A stretch of 50,010 bases of DNA, taken from NCBI GenBank assembly GCA_009781185.1, contig WQYP01000011.1, positions 1-50,010 of the forward strand, given 5' to 3'. Positions 25,548 to 33,804 of the stretch are shown here, one piece after another. Numbering within the stretch: the first letter of the stretch is position 1; each line of letters opens with the position of its first letter. This stretch comes from Phycisphaerales bacterium (lineage in GTDB: Bacteria > Planctomycetota > Phycisphaerae > WQYP01). A program made the translations under genes and the position numbers. The notes beneath the pieces are model-generated. The model was given only the letters and a program-made list of their open reading frames with translations. It did not search any database and had not been told where the DNA came from.

Positions 25548-26267
25548 TCATCCGGCGGACGGTGCGGTTTGATTTAGCGTTTCCAACTCGCTGATAGATT
25601 TGGCCAAGCGGCTCTTTTGCGCCTTCAAGGCTTCGATTTTTTGATCGAGTTCGGCGTTTTTCTCCTTGGCGTCAATTTCGCCTTCCTTCGGATTATTCAC
25701 CGCATTCTTGACCTCTTCGACTTCTTTGATTTCTTCCGCCAGTTTCGAATCCGTTTTTCTCGCACTTGTAAGTGATATTTGAATGTGCTCGCGGTAAACC
25801 CTAGTGGCTTCCGGCTTACCCCCCAGGTCGTTCCTCACGCTTTGGAAACTGGAAATGTCATTCTGGAGGGTATCGTTGTATCGGCTGACCGCGTCCAACC
25901 GTGCCTGGGCCAAATTAATGCGGTCATTCAACACCTCCATGTCACGCATGTATGCTTCTCGCTGAATTCGCACATGCATACCCCACGCATAACCCTTGAT
26001 CACGCCTCGAATGGCTCCTCTTGCGATTCTCCGCTGCATCATTTCATTCGATTCACCACGAATCTTACTGCCTACACCTTCAATCGTACCTTCAACAATT
26101 CCTCCGAAAATAGCGCCCTGAATCTCTTCGGGAATATCCAAGGTCGCTTTGGGTACCTGGACTCCGTCCACCATGACATAACTGGTGGTTGCACATCCAC
26201 CCAACAGGGACATGAACATTGCCGCGATGCAACTGAAAAGTACGAGGGTACAGCGTCGAGAGATCAT
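25548..26267 (-). CDS. Lipoprotein with glycine-zipper-like segment and coiled coil
   Basis: A 239-residue protein with a signal peptide (ISRRCTLVLFSCIAAMFMS) and lipobox LGGC. Next comes a Gly-spaced segment (IQGAIFGGIVEGTIEGVGSK and ARGAIRGVIKGYAWGMHVR) that may associate with membrane, then a long coiled coil. The Met at 26267 is preferred because AAAGGA precedes it and the signal peptide starts there; 40 more codons are open upstream. It lies downstream of the kinase gene by 116 bases. Confidence 0.8.
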   Translation of the reverse strand: MISRRCTLVLFSCIAAMFMSLLGGCATTSYVMVDGVQVPKATLDIPEEIQGAIFGGIVEGTIEGVGSKIRGESNEMMQRRIARGAIRGVIKGYAWGMHVRIQREAYMRDMEVLNDRINLAQARLDAVSRYNDTLQNDISSFQSVRNDLGGKPEATRVYREHIQISLTSARKTDSKLAEEIKEVEEVKNAVNNPKEGEIDAKEKNAELDQKIEALKAQKSRLAKSISELETLNQTAPSAG

Positions 26268-26383
26268 TTTGTGACTATCCTTTCGTCCAAAAATCTTGAT
26301 GAAATCGCAGAAAACGCTCTGCGAACGCCCTGTCGCGATGGATGTCGGTTGGGGCTTGCAGTCTGTGTATATGGCATGGTTTC

Positions 26384-29300
26384 TCAAAGCGAGCCTCCCC
26401 CTGCTTTTAATGCCCGCTCTTTTATGGTGTTGAATTGAAATTCGAGCGTTCTAACGTTTAACGGCGGAGAATTGTAATGCTCACGAACGATCTGCGACCA
26501 AATGGCAGCCTTTGCCGTGGGCAGTGTGGCTTCATGGTCCGCAAAAGCCGCCGTCACGATGTCAGCTTGATAGTGTTTCAGTTGCCCCAGTCTGGCCAGA
26601 TACTCCGTAGCCGCGTTCGACGCGTTGAGCAACTTCGTTTCCGCTTCTTGCTCCATACCGCCGTCCTGCAAACCCCTCGCAGCGGTTTTGCTGAAGACCC
26701 ACTGATGCAAATGAAGGCAGGCTCCTTTCAGGACTGTCTGGCAAGCGGCTATATCAGCATGTCGATTCGCCGAAGATTGACTTGCAGATGTCACAATATC
26801 CTGCCCGCGGCGAGCGCCATTGTTTTTTAACCAATTCATGATTTTCTGATCTGGCGTATAACCCCCTATTCCGAATCCATTTATCGCATGGTCCAGAGGG
26901 GTCCGCCCATTGTCGTCCTTTGCATTGATATCTGCCCCCTGTTCCTTGAGCCACTTGAGCACTTCCAGAGACCTACCTTTTGCCACATAATAATGCATGG
27001 TAGTATGTTCGCAACGTGCGCCATTGTCTTGTAGCCATTTCACGGTTGGATTCTGACCTAGTTTTTCATCCCATCTTCCTAATTCGTCTATCGCACGGTC
27101 CAGAGGGGTCCGCCTATAGTCGTCCTTTGCATTGATATCTGCCCCCTGCTCTTTGAGCCACTTGAGCATTTCCAGATGTCCGCTCTGAGCCGCGTAATGC
27201 ATAGATGTTTGGCCACCGGTTATGTTATGGTTGGCTGGAGTAACTGTTGTGGCATGGATGTCGACACCCTGCGATTTAAGCCATTTCATGACATCCAGTT
27301 GTCCAGCGGAAGCCGCGAAATGCAGAGGGCGCAGGTCGCCTTCTGATGTCGCGTTAATATCGAATCCCTGTTCTTTCAGCCACTTCATCGCCTCCACGGA
27401 CCCGCTTCTGGCAGCCAGTTCTACCAACGTAACATGACCGGGACGGCATGTCGTTTTTTTGAGGTCTACCCCCTGCTCTTGAAGCCATTTCATGGCTTCC
27501 ACACGCCCACTCCATGCCGCCATAAATAGCACTGGCGTGTCGGCCCCTCTGCTTCTTGCATGAATATCGGCTCCCTGTTCCTTAAGCCACTTCATTGCCT
27601 CCACATGCCCGCCTCTTGCTGCCTGATGCATAGGAGTTCCTCTGCCCGCCCCAGAATCAATTTGCACATTGATATCTGCTCCATGATTCTTCAGCCATTT
27701 CATTGCTTCAATCTGGCCGCCCAATGCCGCGCAATGTATGGGAAGCCAACCACGGTTATTCCAGTGCATGCTTTCTGTGTTAATATTTGCGCCATGTCTG
27801 TTTAACCAGATCATTGCCTCGACTTGCCCGGCGAAGGCGGCGAAATGCATAGGAGCCCAGCCGTCATCTTTGTTAAAACCAAGAGGTCTTCCGTAAGAGC
27901 GTTCAGTATAGTTCATTTCCGCCGTGAGGCACGAGCGATCATGTGCGAACAGTGTTTCCAGTACGTCCACGCGCCCTTCAGCAGCGGCGAAATGCGCCAA
28001 CGTTTTTCCATTTTTATCTTTGTCGCCGATCCCCAGCCCCTTCGATTTCATCCAGCTAGCAATGGCTGGCGTCACCGTGGGCTGCGGTGGCGGTGGTGGC
28101 GATGGCCGTACCGGTGGCGGCGATGGGTCTTGATTGCCATCGCCAGTAACAACTTCGCTCGTTGGTGACTTCAGTAATCCCGACAAAACCATCCATGCTC
28201 CCGTAAGACAACCCAATGACAACACTACCGCGACGGCCACCCACACCATTTTAGGTTTTACCGTTGATTTTGCGGCGGCTTTAGATTGTGCCGATTTAGG
28301 AATTGCCGTTGTTGTAGGCTTTACTGCTTGAGCTGGCCTAACTGTCGGAGTTGTTTGTCCCCCTGTTCCCATTGTTTTCGTTCCTGTGGCTGTCACCCCT
28401 GTCCCTACTGTTGTGCCACGTCCTGTACTCACCGGTCCCGGAGCGGCGATAGGAATCTGCGGAAGAGACTTTTGAGTCGGTTGACTGCCAAGTATTGGGT
28501 AAAGATCTTTTGCGTTACGGGTAACTATTTGGCACCACGGACAATGTCCCATTGCCTCTAAAAACACATGTCGGTCGTTAGTGCATCCCTTTTTTTTAAG
28601 TTTTCCATTTTCCAAGATATCGTTCAAGATATCACACCATTCTTTTGCGCTAGGCCGATTTTGAGCGTCACCGAGAAAACTTCGATGAAACATGTTGCGC
28701 AAGTCTGGCGACAGACAGTCAAGGGAAGGTCTGGTTTTAGGGAATTTTTTTAACTTTTTTCCTAGCTTTAAATTAAAATACGTGTGTCCCGCCTTAAAGC
28801 TGTCCTCTGGGAAAACTTCGGTGTCGCTTAATTGGAAATAAGGATGTTCACCTCCCATTAATAATTCGAATATCAAAACGGCTAAAGCGAAGTTGTCAGA
28901 ATGTGTAGTCCAACCGCTGTAATTTTTGATCTCTGGAGCCACATATTCAGGCATCGCTTTAGCGCATCTGTGTGTAAACTGACTCGATGGATCAACTATC
29001 TGGAATGAATCGGTGTCAATTAAGGTAACATACGCACGATCGGTAACCAAAAAATTTCCTTCGTTTGCATCACCGATTACATAATGTTTCTCATGGGCGT
29101 TCCTCATGGCGATAGCGAAGTTACGCGAGACGCCGAACGCATGCTCCCAAGTAAAATGAGGAAAAGAGGTTTTACGTTTATCTGGCTTAAAGGCGCATTG
29201 GATTTCCTTCCCATCGCCTTTCGGCATCAGATAGCCGAGTACATTCCTTTTAAGATTTTTTTTAGGCATGTCCCATAATAGGTCAATGGGCCAAGCGAAT

Positions 29301-29557
29301 GTGAGATGGTTGTCTTGATTATAAGGCTGTACCGGTGGATGATCCAACATGTACTGAAGCTTTTGCGACTTTAGCTTTTGCGATTCTTGCCTTTTCTTCA
29401 TGTCGTTTTCAGACGACCAATCAAAGATTTTTGCCACTAAATCTGGTTGATCAGTGTCATATACTTGCCCTTCTCCACCACCACCGATATAACCACGCGA
29501 AATCACAAGGGAATCATTTTTCCCCCTGTAACAAGTTGGCATAGTTTTGTTATTCAT
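26384..29557 (-). CDS. YegI-like protein kinase fused to membrane segment and ankyrin repeats
   Basis: A 1057-residue protein. Residues 15-300 are a Hanks-like kinase: Gly loop IGGGGEG (25-30), Lys43 in VAKIF, catalytic GDANEGN with Asp163 and Asn168, and DTDSF (181-185) as metal-binding motif, the variant seen in YegI-like kinases. A CPWC knuckle is near 340, a Thr/Pro linker at 370-430, and a membrane segment near 437-462 (MVWVAVAVVLSLGCLTGAWM). From about 510 to 925 there are around ten ankyrin repeats, predicted on the far side of the membrane. The C-terminal 120 residues are helical. It forms a TerY-P-type triad with the PP2C and vWA genes; the ATG overlaps the PP2C stop by 4 bases. Confidence 0.9.
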   Translation of the reverse strand: MNNKTMPTCYRGKNDSLVISRGYIGGGGEGQVYDTDQPDLVAKIFDWSSENDMKKRQESQKLKSQKLQYMLDHPPVQPYNQDNHLTFAWPIDLLWDMPKKNLKRNVLGYLMPKGDGKEIQCAFKPDKRKTSFPHFTWEHAFGVSRNFAIAMRNAHEKHYVIGDANEGNFLVTDRAYVTLIDTDSFQIVDPSSQFTHRCAKAMPEYVAPEIKNYSGWTTHSDNFALAVLIFELLMGGEHPYFQLSDTEVFPEDSFKAGHTYFNLKLGKKLKKFPKTRPSLDCLSPDLRNMFHRSFLGDAQNRPSAKEWCDILNDILENGKLKKKGCTNDRHVFLEAMGHCPWCQIVTRNAKDLYPILGSQPTQKSLPQIPIAAPGPVSTGRGTTVGTGVTATGTKTMGTGGQTTPTVRPAQAVKPTTTAIPKSAQSKAAAKSTVKPKMVWVAVAVVLSLGCLTGAWMVLSGLLKSPTSEVVTGDGNQDPSPPPVRPSPPPPPQPTVTPAIASWMKSKGLGIGDKDKNGKTLAHFAAAEGRVDVLETLFAHDRSCLTAEMNYTERSYGRPLGFNKDDGWAPMHFAAFAGQVEAMIWLNRHGANINTESMHWNNRGWLPIHCAALGGQIEAMKWLKNHGADINVQIDSGAGRGTPMHQAARGGHVEAMKWLKEQGADIHARSRGADTPVLFMAAWSGRVEAMKWLQEQGVDLKKTTCRPGHVTLVELAARSGSVEAMKWLKEQGFDINATSEGDLRPLHFAASAGQLDVMKWLKSQGVDIHATTVTPANHNITGGQTSMHYAAQSGHLEMLKWLKEQGADINAKDDYRRTPLDRAIDELGRWDEKLGQNPTVKWLQDNGARCEHTTMHYYVAKGRSLEVLKWLKEQGADINAKDDNGRTPLDHAINGFGIGGYTPDQKIMNWLKNNGARRGQDIVTSASQSSANRHADIAACQTVLKGACLHLHQWVFSKTAARGLQDGGMEQEAETKLLNASNAATEYLARLGQLKHYQADIVTAAFADHEATLPTAKAAIWSQIVREHYNSPPLNVRTLEFQFNTIKERALKAGGGSL

Positions 29558-30588
29558 TTAACCAAACTTTCTGTATCGCTAATAGTGGCGTTTTGGTTGG
29601 TTTTTACATTAGCCCAAGAAACATTTTTCTTTTCACATATTCGAGTGTTACATTTTCGGGCATTCTCGGGGCGAACATATGGACAAGGGAAATGTGTCGC
29701 AACACAACATCCTCGCCACAGAGAATTTTTCTCGCCTGGTTGCGTAGTGTCGCTTGTAACAGGGGTTGGCAAACATTGATCTTGGCGGATGGCGAATACC
29801 ATAGTACGATCATCGTAGTATCTTCTGGACACCTCTGGATCATTCAGATATGTTAGCAAGAAATCATCAATATCCTGTTTTGTTCCATGTCGCATTACCC
29901 AAGTTGCTCTCGTCAACAGCGCATCATCTTTGATAGCGTTATGAATGCGTTCTCGTCTTTCTAGTCGAATACAAAATAACATATCCTTCAACCAATCAGA
30001 CGACAGGCAAACCATATGAGGATTGAAATTACGGTCAGATATGACCTGTAATAAGCTCGACGCTTCCGATTCTGTGATGAACCTGGTTGCGCCATCGTTA
30101 GACTCATCGTGATGGCCTTGAAGTACCACGTCAAAGGGACTGTCCGGTTCTGCACGTGTGAAGATAAAAGAATCGCCAATTTGCATAGCATGAAATCCTT
30201 GATCTCCAACATAGGCGGCCGCTATTGTGCAAGATAACCTTTCCAGAGGAGGAATTTCGCCCTCCACGGTGTCCAAACCGAGACGATCCGCCTCACGTTT
30301 TAGCTCTTCTTGCGATTCGACGATGAACTGTCTTGCTTGGGATTCAAAGGCTTCTTCTCGGTTCCAGCGGTTCGAAAAAAAGTCCAAGGCCAATCTCGTC
30401 ATCAAATCAGCACCTTGGCCCGAATGCGTATACTCTTTGCTGCCTGCTCCATCGCAAACGACTAATACTAAGCCGTCAGGTAGTTCCAGAACACCGCAAC
30501 GATCTTGATTTATTTTGGGCACGCCATTCCGATTTCCAGCTACACTGCATAAAGCATGATGATATTTGAATTTATCCATATTGCACAC
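29554..30588 (-). CDS. PP2C-family Ser/Thr phosphatase (YegK-like)
   Basis: A 344-residue protein with a PP2C fold: metal-binding acidic residues in NQDRCGV (Asp29) and VVCDGAGSKEY (Asp46), and a later DDRTMVFAIR segment. It should reverse phosphorylation by the adjacent YegI-like kinase. The last 70 residues are a Cys-containing extension (WRGCCVATHFPCPYVRPENA and on) that does not belong to the core and might bind metal. The gene overlaps the kinase start and follows the vWA gene by 28 bases. The start could be the ATG at 30588 or the one three codons on (MDKFKYHH); no strong ribosome site decides. Confidence 0.87.
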   Translation of the reverse strand: MCNMDKFKYHHALCSVAGNRNGVPKINQDRCGVLELPDGLVLVVCDGAGSKEYTHSGQGADLMTRLALDFFSNRWNREEAFESQARQFIVESQEELKREADRLGLDTVEGEIPPLERLSCTIAAAYVGDQGFHAMQIGDSFIFTRAEPDSPFDVVLQGHHDESNDGATRFITESEASSLLQVISDRNFNPHMVCLSSDWLKDMLFCIRLERRERIHNAIKDDALLTRATWVMRHGTKQDIDDFLLTYLNDPEVSRRYYDDRTMVFAIRQDQCLPTPVTSDTTQPGEKNSLWRGCCVATHFPCPYVRPENARKCNTRICEKKNVSWANVKTNQNATISDTESLVK

Positions 30589-30616
30589 TTAAACTAAAAT
30601 CCGTCTACTGGTGATA

Positions 30617-31273
30617 TTAATTGCTAAGTATTGGTTTTTGTTCGGTCGCGGTTGGATTACGACTGGCTGTAGATGCAAATTGAAGCAATTTTGTAAACGT
30701 ACCAGGATTGTCGCTGAGGGTATACACGGGCTCTTTAGGTGGGGTCAGTTTCTCCATGATAGATCGGTTAATGTTGCCCACACCAAAAGCGTAGAACCAG
30801 CAACCTCCTCTAGCTTGATATTCATGGAACTTCTCAACAGCTGTTTGCCAAGGGCTATCGCTGTCAGGTTCACCATCTGTTATTAGAAATACCCAAGAGC
30901 GGCTGTATTTGATGTCTTGATCCCATGCGTCTTGTTTTCGGTCTTTAAGCCTGTCGTATGCAAGTTGTAATGCCTGCCCCATAGGCGTACCACCATTGGC
31001 ACGAAGTGAAGGCGGGTCGAATTCTGAAATATGTTTAAAACCATGAGCGACATCAGCGGCACCACCAAACGTCACCAGCAGAATTTCCACCGCATCTTTC
31101 GCTCTGTCATCGGCTTCGATATCTGCTTTTAGGCGAGCGATGCCTCTGTTGACTTCATCAATCGCTTTTGACATTGAACCAGATACATCCACTACCAGCA
31201 CGCAATGGACTCGTTTTGCCACATTGTCTGTATCCTGAACAGAATCGCTACTACGATCAGAGGGGTTTGACAT
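30617..31273 (-). CDS. vWA-domain protein (TerY/YegL-like)
   Basis: A 218-residue von Willebrand A domain protein. The MIDAS metal site is intact: VVDVSGSM (Asp29, Ser31, Ser33) and FLITDGEPDSD further on, with GGTPMGQAL supplying the Thr. TerY-P triads pair such a protein with a PP2C phosphatase and a kinase, as seen here. The start at 31273 has AAAAGGAG 8 bases upstream; the open frame runs 25 codons further but overlaps the small upstream ORF. It likely assembles or recruits phosphorylated partners. Confidence 0.9.
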   Translation of the reverse strand: MSNPSDRSSDSVQDTDNVAKRVHCVLVVDVSGSMSKAIDEVNRGIARLKADIEADDRAKDAVEILLVTFGGAADVAHGFKHISEFDPPSLRANGGTPMGQALQLAYDRLKDRKQDAWDQDIKYSRSWVFLITDGEPDSDSPWQTAVEKFHEYQARGGCWFYAFGVGNINRSIMEKLTPPKEPVYTLSDNPGTFTKLLQFASTASRNPTATEQKPILSN

Positions 31274-31295
31274 AGAATCACTCCTTTTAGAAAAA

Positions 31296-31403
31296 TTAAA
31301 ATGAAGGCCAACAATCAGCACACGATGTTGCGGGACGGACAAAAACAAGCGGTGGGAGCAGGGTAAAATCAGTCCCTTTCTTCTTTTTGTTGCCGTCGCT
31401 CAT
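31296..31403 (-). CDS. Possible 35-residue ORF
   Basis: A short frame MSDGNKKKKGTDFTLLPP... ending CADCWPSF. AGGAG lies 8 bases before the ATG, and it fills the gap between the zinc-ribbon gene and the vWA gene in the operon direction. It has a basic start and a CxxC near the end. No family is recognised, and at this length chance cannot be excluded. Confidence 0.4.
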   Translation of the reverse strand: MSDGNKKKKGTDFTLLPPLVFVRPATSCADCWPSF

Positions 31404-31450
31404 CGCTTTTTCTCCTGAATACAAAATATTTACATATTTCGACTAAATGA

Positions 31451-31588
31451 TTATCCACCCCACTCGTGGCCACAGTCATGGCAATACCAAATGCCGTTTT
31501 CCTTGTCGGTGTCCGTCCTACCGCATTTCGGGCACGGTTTTCCTTTTTCGGTCGCCGACGTTACCGACCATCCAATAAACACGTACAT
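31451..31588 (-). CDS. Small zinc-ribbon protein (45 aa), first gene of the large minus-strand operon
   Basis: A 45-residue protein, MYVFIGWSVTSATEKGKPCP at its start, with CPKC and CHDC knuckles forming a zinc ribbon (residues 19-22 and 38-41) and a GHEWGG end. AAAAGGAG lies 8 bases before the ATG at 31588. The open frame goes further upstream, but that part would translate the operator-like repeat. It is the first gene after the divergent control region. Confidence 0.75.
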   Translation of the reverse strand: MYVFIGWSVTSATEKGKPCPKCGRTDTDKENGIWYCHDCGHEWGG

Positions 31589-31623
31589 GCGTTTCTCCTT
31601 TTCGTTTTTCGACAGGCACGCAG

Positions 31624-31647
31624 TATCAAAAAGTACACCTTTTGATA
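31624..31647. promoter_or_regulatory. Operator-like dyad, copy 1
   Basis: A perfect dyad TATCAAAA-N8-TTTTGATA, 36 bases before the ATG of the minus-strand operon's first gene. The 23 bases 31623-31645 occur again in reverse complement at 31791-31813. Dyad symmetry and placement suggest the binding site of a dimeric regulator. No regulator gene can be tied to it from sequence. Confidence 0.65.
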
Positions 31648-31788
31648 ATGGTCCACTCTCGACAGAAACAGAGGTTTGAGGGAGCTGAAAGAGCGTAAGA
31701 CGGAGCGTTTTCCCCAAAAGTTTCAGGGAAAATCGCGATATGCTTGACTAAACACGAATTTTCCGGCAAAATTATTCCCACATCGAAC

Positions 31789-31812
31789 TGTCAAAAGGTG
31801 TACTTTTTGATA
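31789..31812. promoter_or_regulatory. Operator-like dyad, copy 2
   Basis: TGTCAAAA-N8-TTTTGATA, the second copy in inverted orientation, 145 bases before the plus-strand operon's first ATG. The two centres are 165 bases apart. Copy 1 serves the minus-strand operon and copy 2 could serve the plus-strand operon or allow DNA looping. Confidence 0.6.
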
Positions 31813-31913
31813 CCGCGCGTCTCGAATGTGCGGGATCAGAATGAATTACCAGATGTGCGTGACGCGAGCACTTTGCCCGTGTTTGACTGGTATTGGCTGG
31901 TATATGTGAAATA

Positions 31914-31939
31914 CCCCGGAATGACGGGGGTTACTTTTT
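31914..31939 (+). terminator. Hairpin plus T-run in the 5' leader of the dynamin operon
   Basis: CCCCG-GAATGA-CGGGG forms a short hairpin, followed by TTACTTTTTA, ending about 18 bases before the first ATG of the plus-strand operon. It resembles a weak intrinsic terminator and could act as an attenuator of that operon. The stem is only 5-6 base pairs, so the call is tentative. Confidence 0.35.
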
Positions 31940-31957
31940 AGAGATGAGGATCGAGAT

Positions 31958-33736
31958 ATGTCAGCATCCAAAGAACAGATCATGAAAATGGTTGAGGCTA
32001 TTCGCCAAGCGGGTTTGGAATTGCCCGCCGAATTGCGAGAGGAACTCAATAATCTGCAGAACCCGGTTTATAACCTGGCATTTGTCGGGCGTTTCCAAGT
32101 GGGGAAGACCACCGCGATCAATCGCGTCGTGCTCAAGAGCGAAGTGCTGCTTAAAGAGGGCATCGGCCTGTGCACGACCGCAGTGGCAACCAAGGTGCAG
32201 TACGGCGAGAAACCGCAACTCACCGTTATTCCCTGGGTCAAACGCACGGAAACCATGACTCAAGATGGCCAGAGCGTACAGGTGGAAACCAAGGATGGCC
32301 CAGGTACCCCTGTCACCATCGACAATCCCACCAAGGAAGAGATTGCCCGGTACACAACGGCCAACACCGAAGCCGAACGTCTCGTTCTGGCGGAAAACAC
32401 TTACTCGGTCGAATTGACTTGGCCGGCCGAGAGCCTCAAGAAGTATATCCTCATCGATACCCCGGGCGTTGACGACACGAATACGGCGTTACTTGATGCG
32501 ACGACGTACCGGATCGTTCCCTCAGCGGATGTGGCGATCCTGGTCGTCGGAGCCAGCAGCATGACCGAGCATGAGCGCAATTTCCTGCGAAGTCGCATCC
32601 TTGATGCAGGCATTTCGCGGATGATGATTCTGGTTTCCTACCAGGCAGACAAGGATCGTAAGTCGCCTGAGGTTCGCGGTCAGATACTCGATCAGATTCG
32701 CGCGGATCTCAGGCTCATCGGTCGCGAAAACATTCCCGTGCGAATGTTCTGCTACGATCCGAAGGTCCAGGGCGACATCCTCAACACGCCCGAATCCATT
32801 GAAAAGGCCATCGTCGAATTTGCTGACGCCAACGCTGCCGCTGGCCGGATCGAGAAACTCCACTACTTGTTACAGCGTCAACTGGTCTTGCATGCCACGA
32901 CTCTTAGCGCCCAGATTGCGATGGTTGGCAAGTCCGTAGCGGATCGCAAAGCCCTGCGGGAAAAGTTCGACGCCGCCGCCATTGACCTTCGCCAGAAATA
33001 CGACACCCTTTCGGATCGCTTCAGTATGGATACCCGACGACTCCAGCGGAAGGCCGGCGACCGTCTGACGAACGCCTGTGAGACGATCGGCGACGACTAC
33101 ATCAAAGGGTTTGAAGACTGCAACACTCTGACCGAAGCCCACGGACGCCTCAGTAACGCCGAGAATCTCATGAAGCGTCCTTTCGAGGATGCCATCACCA
33201 ACGTCTGCCAGGAAATTCGAGAAGAAATAGCAAGAATACTGCAAGGCTACAACGCCGAGCTGGCCAAGGCAGCCGATGGTATCCGCACCGTGATGCAAGT
33301 CGATATGCACGTCAACGGCGGCTGGCTCGCCAAGTTCAATCCCAACCTGGTTGTTCTCGCTGATTATGCCCTTTCATTGTTCGTTCTGCCCGGCAGTATC
33401 GTCAGCGATGTCATCATCCGCTTCCTCGCCGGAAAAATCCCGTTCATCAAGAAATTCGTGCCTGCCAACATCATCAAGAATATGATGGTCAGCACCATCA
33501 GCAAATCAGTCAAACAACAGATCGCTGAGATAGGCGATAACTTGCGCGTGCAACTGGGTGAAACCTTCGAACGCGTCGAACAGTCGATCAAGCAGGAATT
33601 CGCGAGCCTCTACCTGAAAGAAGTTCAGCCGATGCAGGAAGCCGTCGAGCGTGCCGAGGCTCAGGAGACCAACGTTGACGTAGCGGGGCTTACTGCCAAG
33701 CGCGATGCCATCGCCACTTTGATCGAAAATACCTGA
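31958..33736 (+). CDS. Dynamin-like GTPase 1
   Basis: A 592-residue GTPase. The P-loop GRFQVGKT is at 44-51, and switch Thr residues follow in LCTTAVATKV. The G3 motif is YILIDTPGVDD near 165, with a later FCYDPK region. A long helical stalk follows, and a hydrophobic stretch (NLVVLADYALSLFVLPGSIV and on, about 455-500) could insert in membrane like the paddle of bacterial dynamin-like proteins. These remodel or protect membranes. A GAGG site precedes the ATG. It leads an operon with two further GTPases. Confidence 0.87.
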   Translation: MSASKEQIMKMVEAIRQAGLELPAELREELNNLQNPVYNLAFVGRFQVGKTTAINRVVLKSEVLLKEGIGLCTTAVATKVQYGEKPQLTVIPWVKRTETMTQDGQSVQVETKDGPGTPVTIDNPTKEEIARYTTANTEAERLVLAENTYSVELTWPAESLKKYILIDTPGVDDTNTALLDATTYRIVPSADVAILVVGASSMTEHERNFLRSRILDAGISRMMILVSYQADKDRKSPEVRGQILDQIRADLRLIGRENIPVRMFCYDPKVQGDILNTPESIEKAIVEFADANAAAGRIEKLHYLLQRQLVLHATTLSAQIAMVGKSVADRKALREKFDAAAIDLRQKYDTLSDRFSMDTRRLQRKAGDRLTNACETIGDDYIKGFEDCNTLTEAHGRLSNAENLMKRPFEDAITNVCQEIREEIARILQGYNAELAKAADGIRTVMQVDMHVNGGWLAKFNPNLVVLADYALSLFVLPGSIVSDVIIRFLAGKIPFIKKFVPANIIKNMMVSTISKSVKQQIAEIGDNLRVQLGETFERVEQSIKQEFASLYLKEVQPMQEAVERAEAQETNVDVAGLTAKRDAIATLIENT

Positions 33737-33745
33737 TCAACTCTC

Positions 33746-33774
33746 GGCCGCCGGGATTTACTCTCCCGGCGGCC
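33746..33774 (+). other. Strong intergenic hairpin
   Basis: A perfect 10-base-pair stem (GGCCGCCGGG / CCCGGCGGCC) with a 9-base loop between the first and second genes of the dynamin operon. No T-run follows, so it may act as an RNA-processing or mRNA-stability element rather than a terminator. Confidence 0.5.
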
Positions 33775-33804
33775 TTCCACCTCGCCATATTTTGGAGAAG
33801 TCTG

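Noticed and set aside
12702..31588. A classical type VII secretion system
   Set aside because: No EccB, EccD or EsaA-like membrane components are visible and the motor has no membrane segment, so only an ESX-like relationship is claimed.
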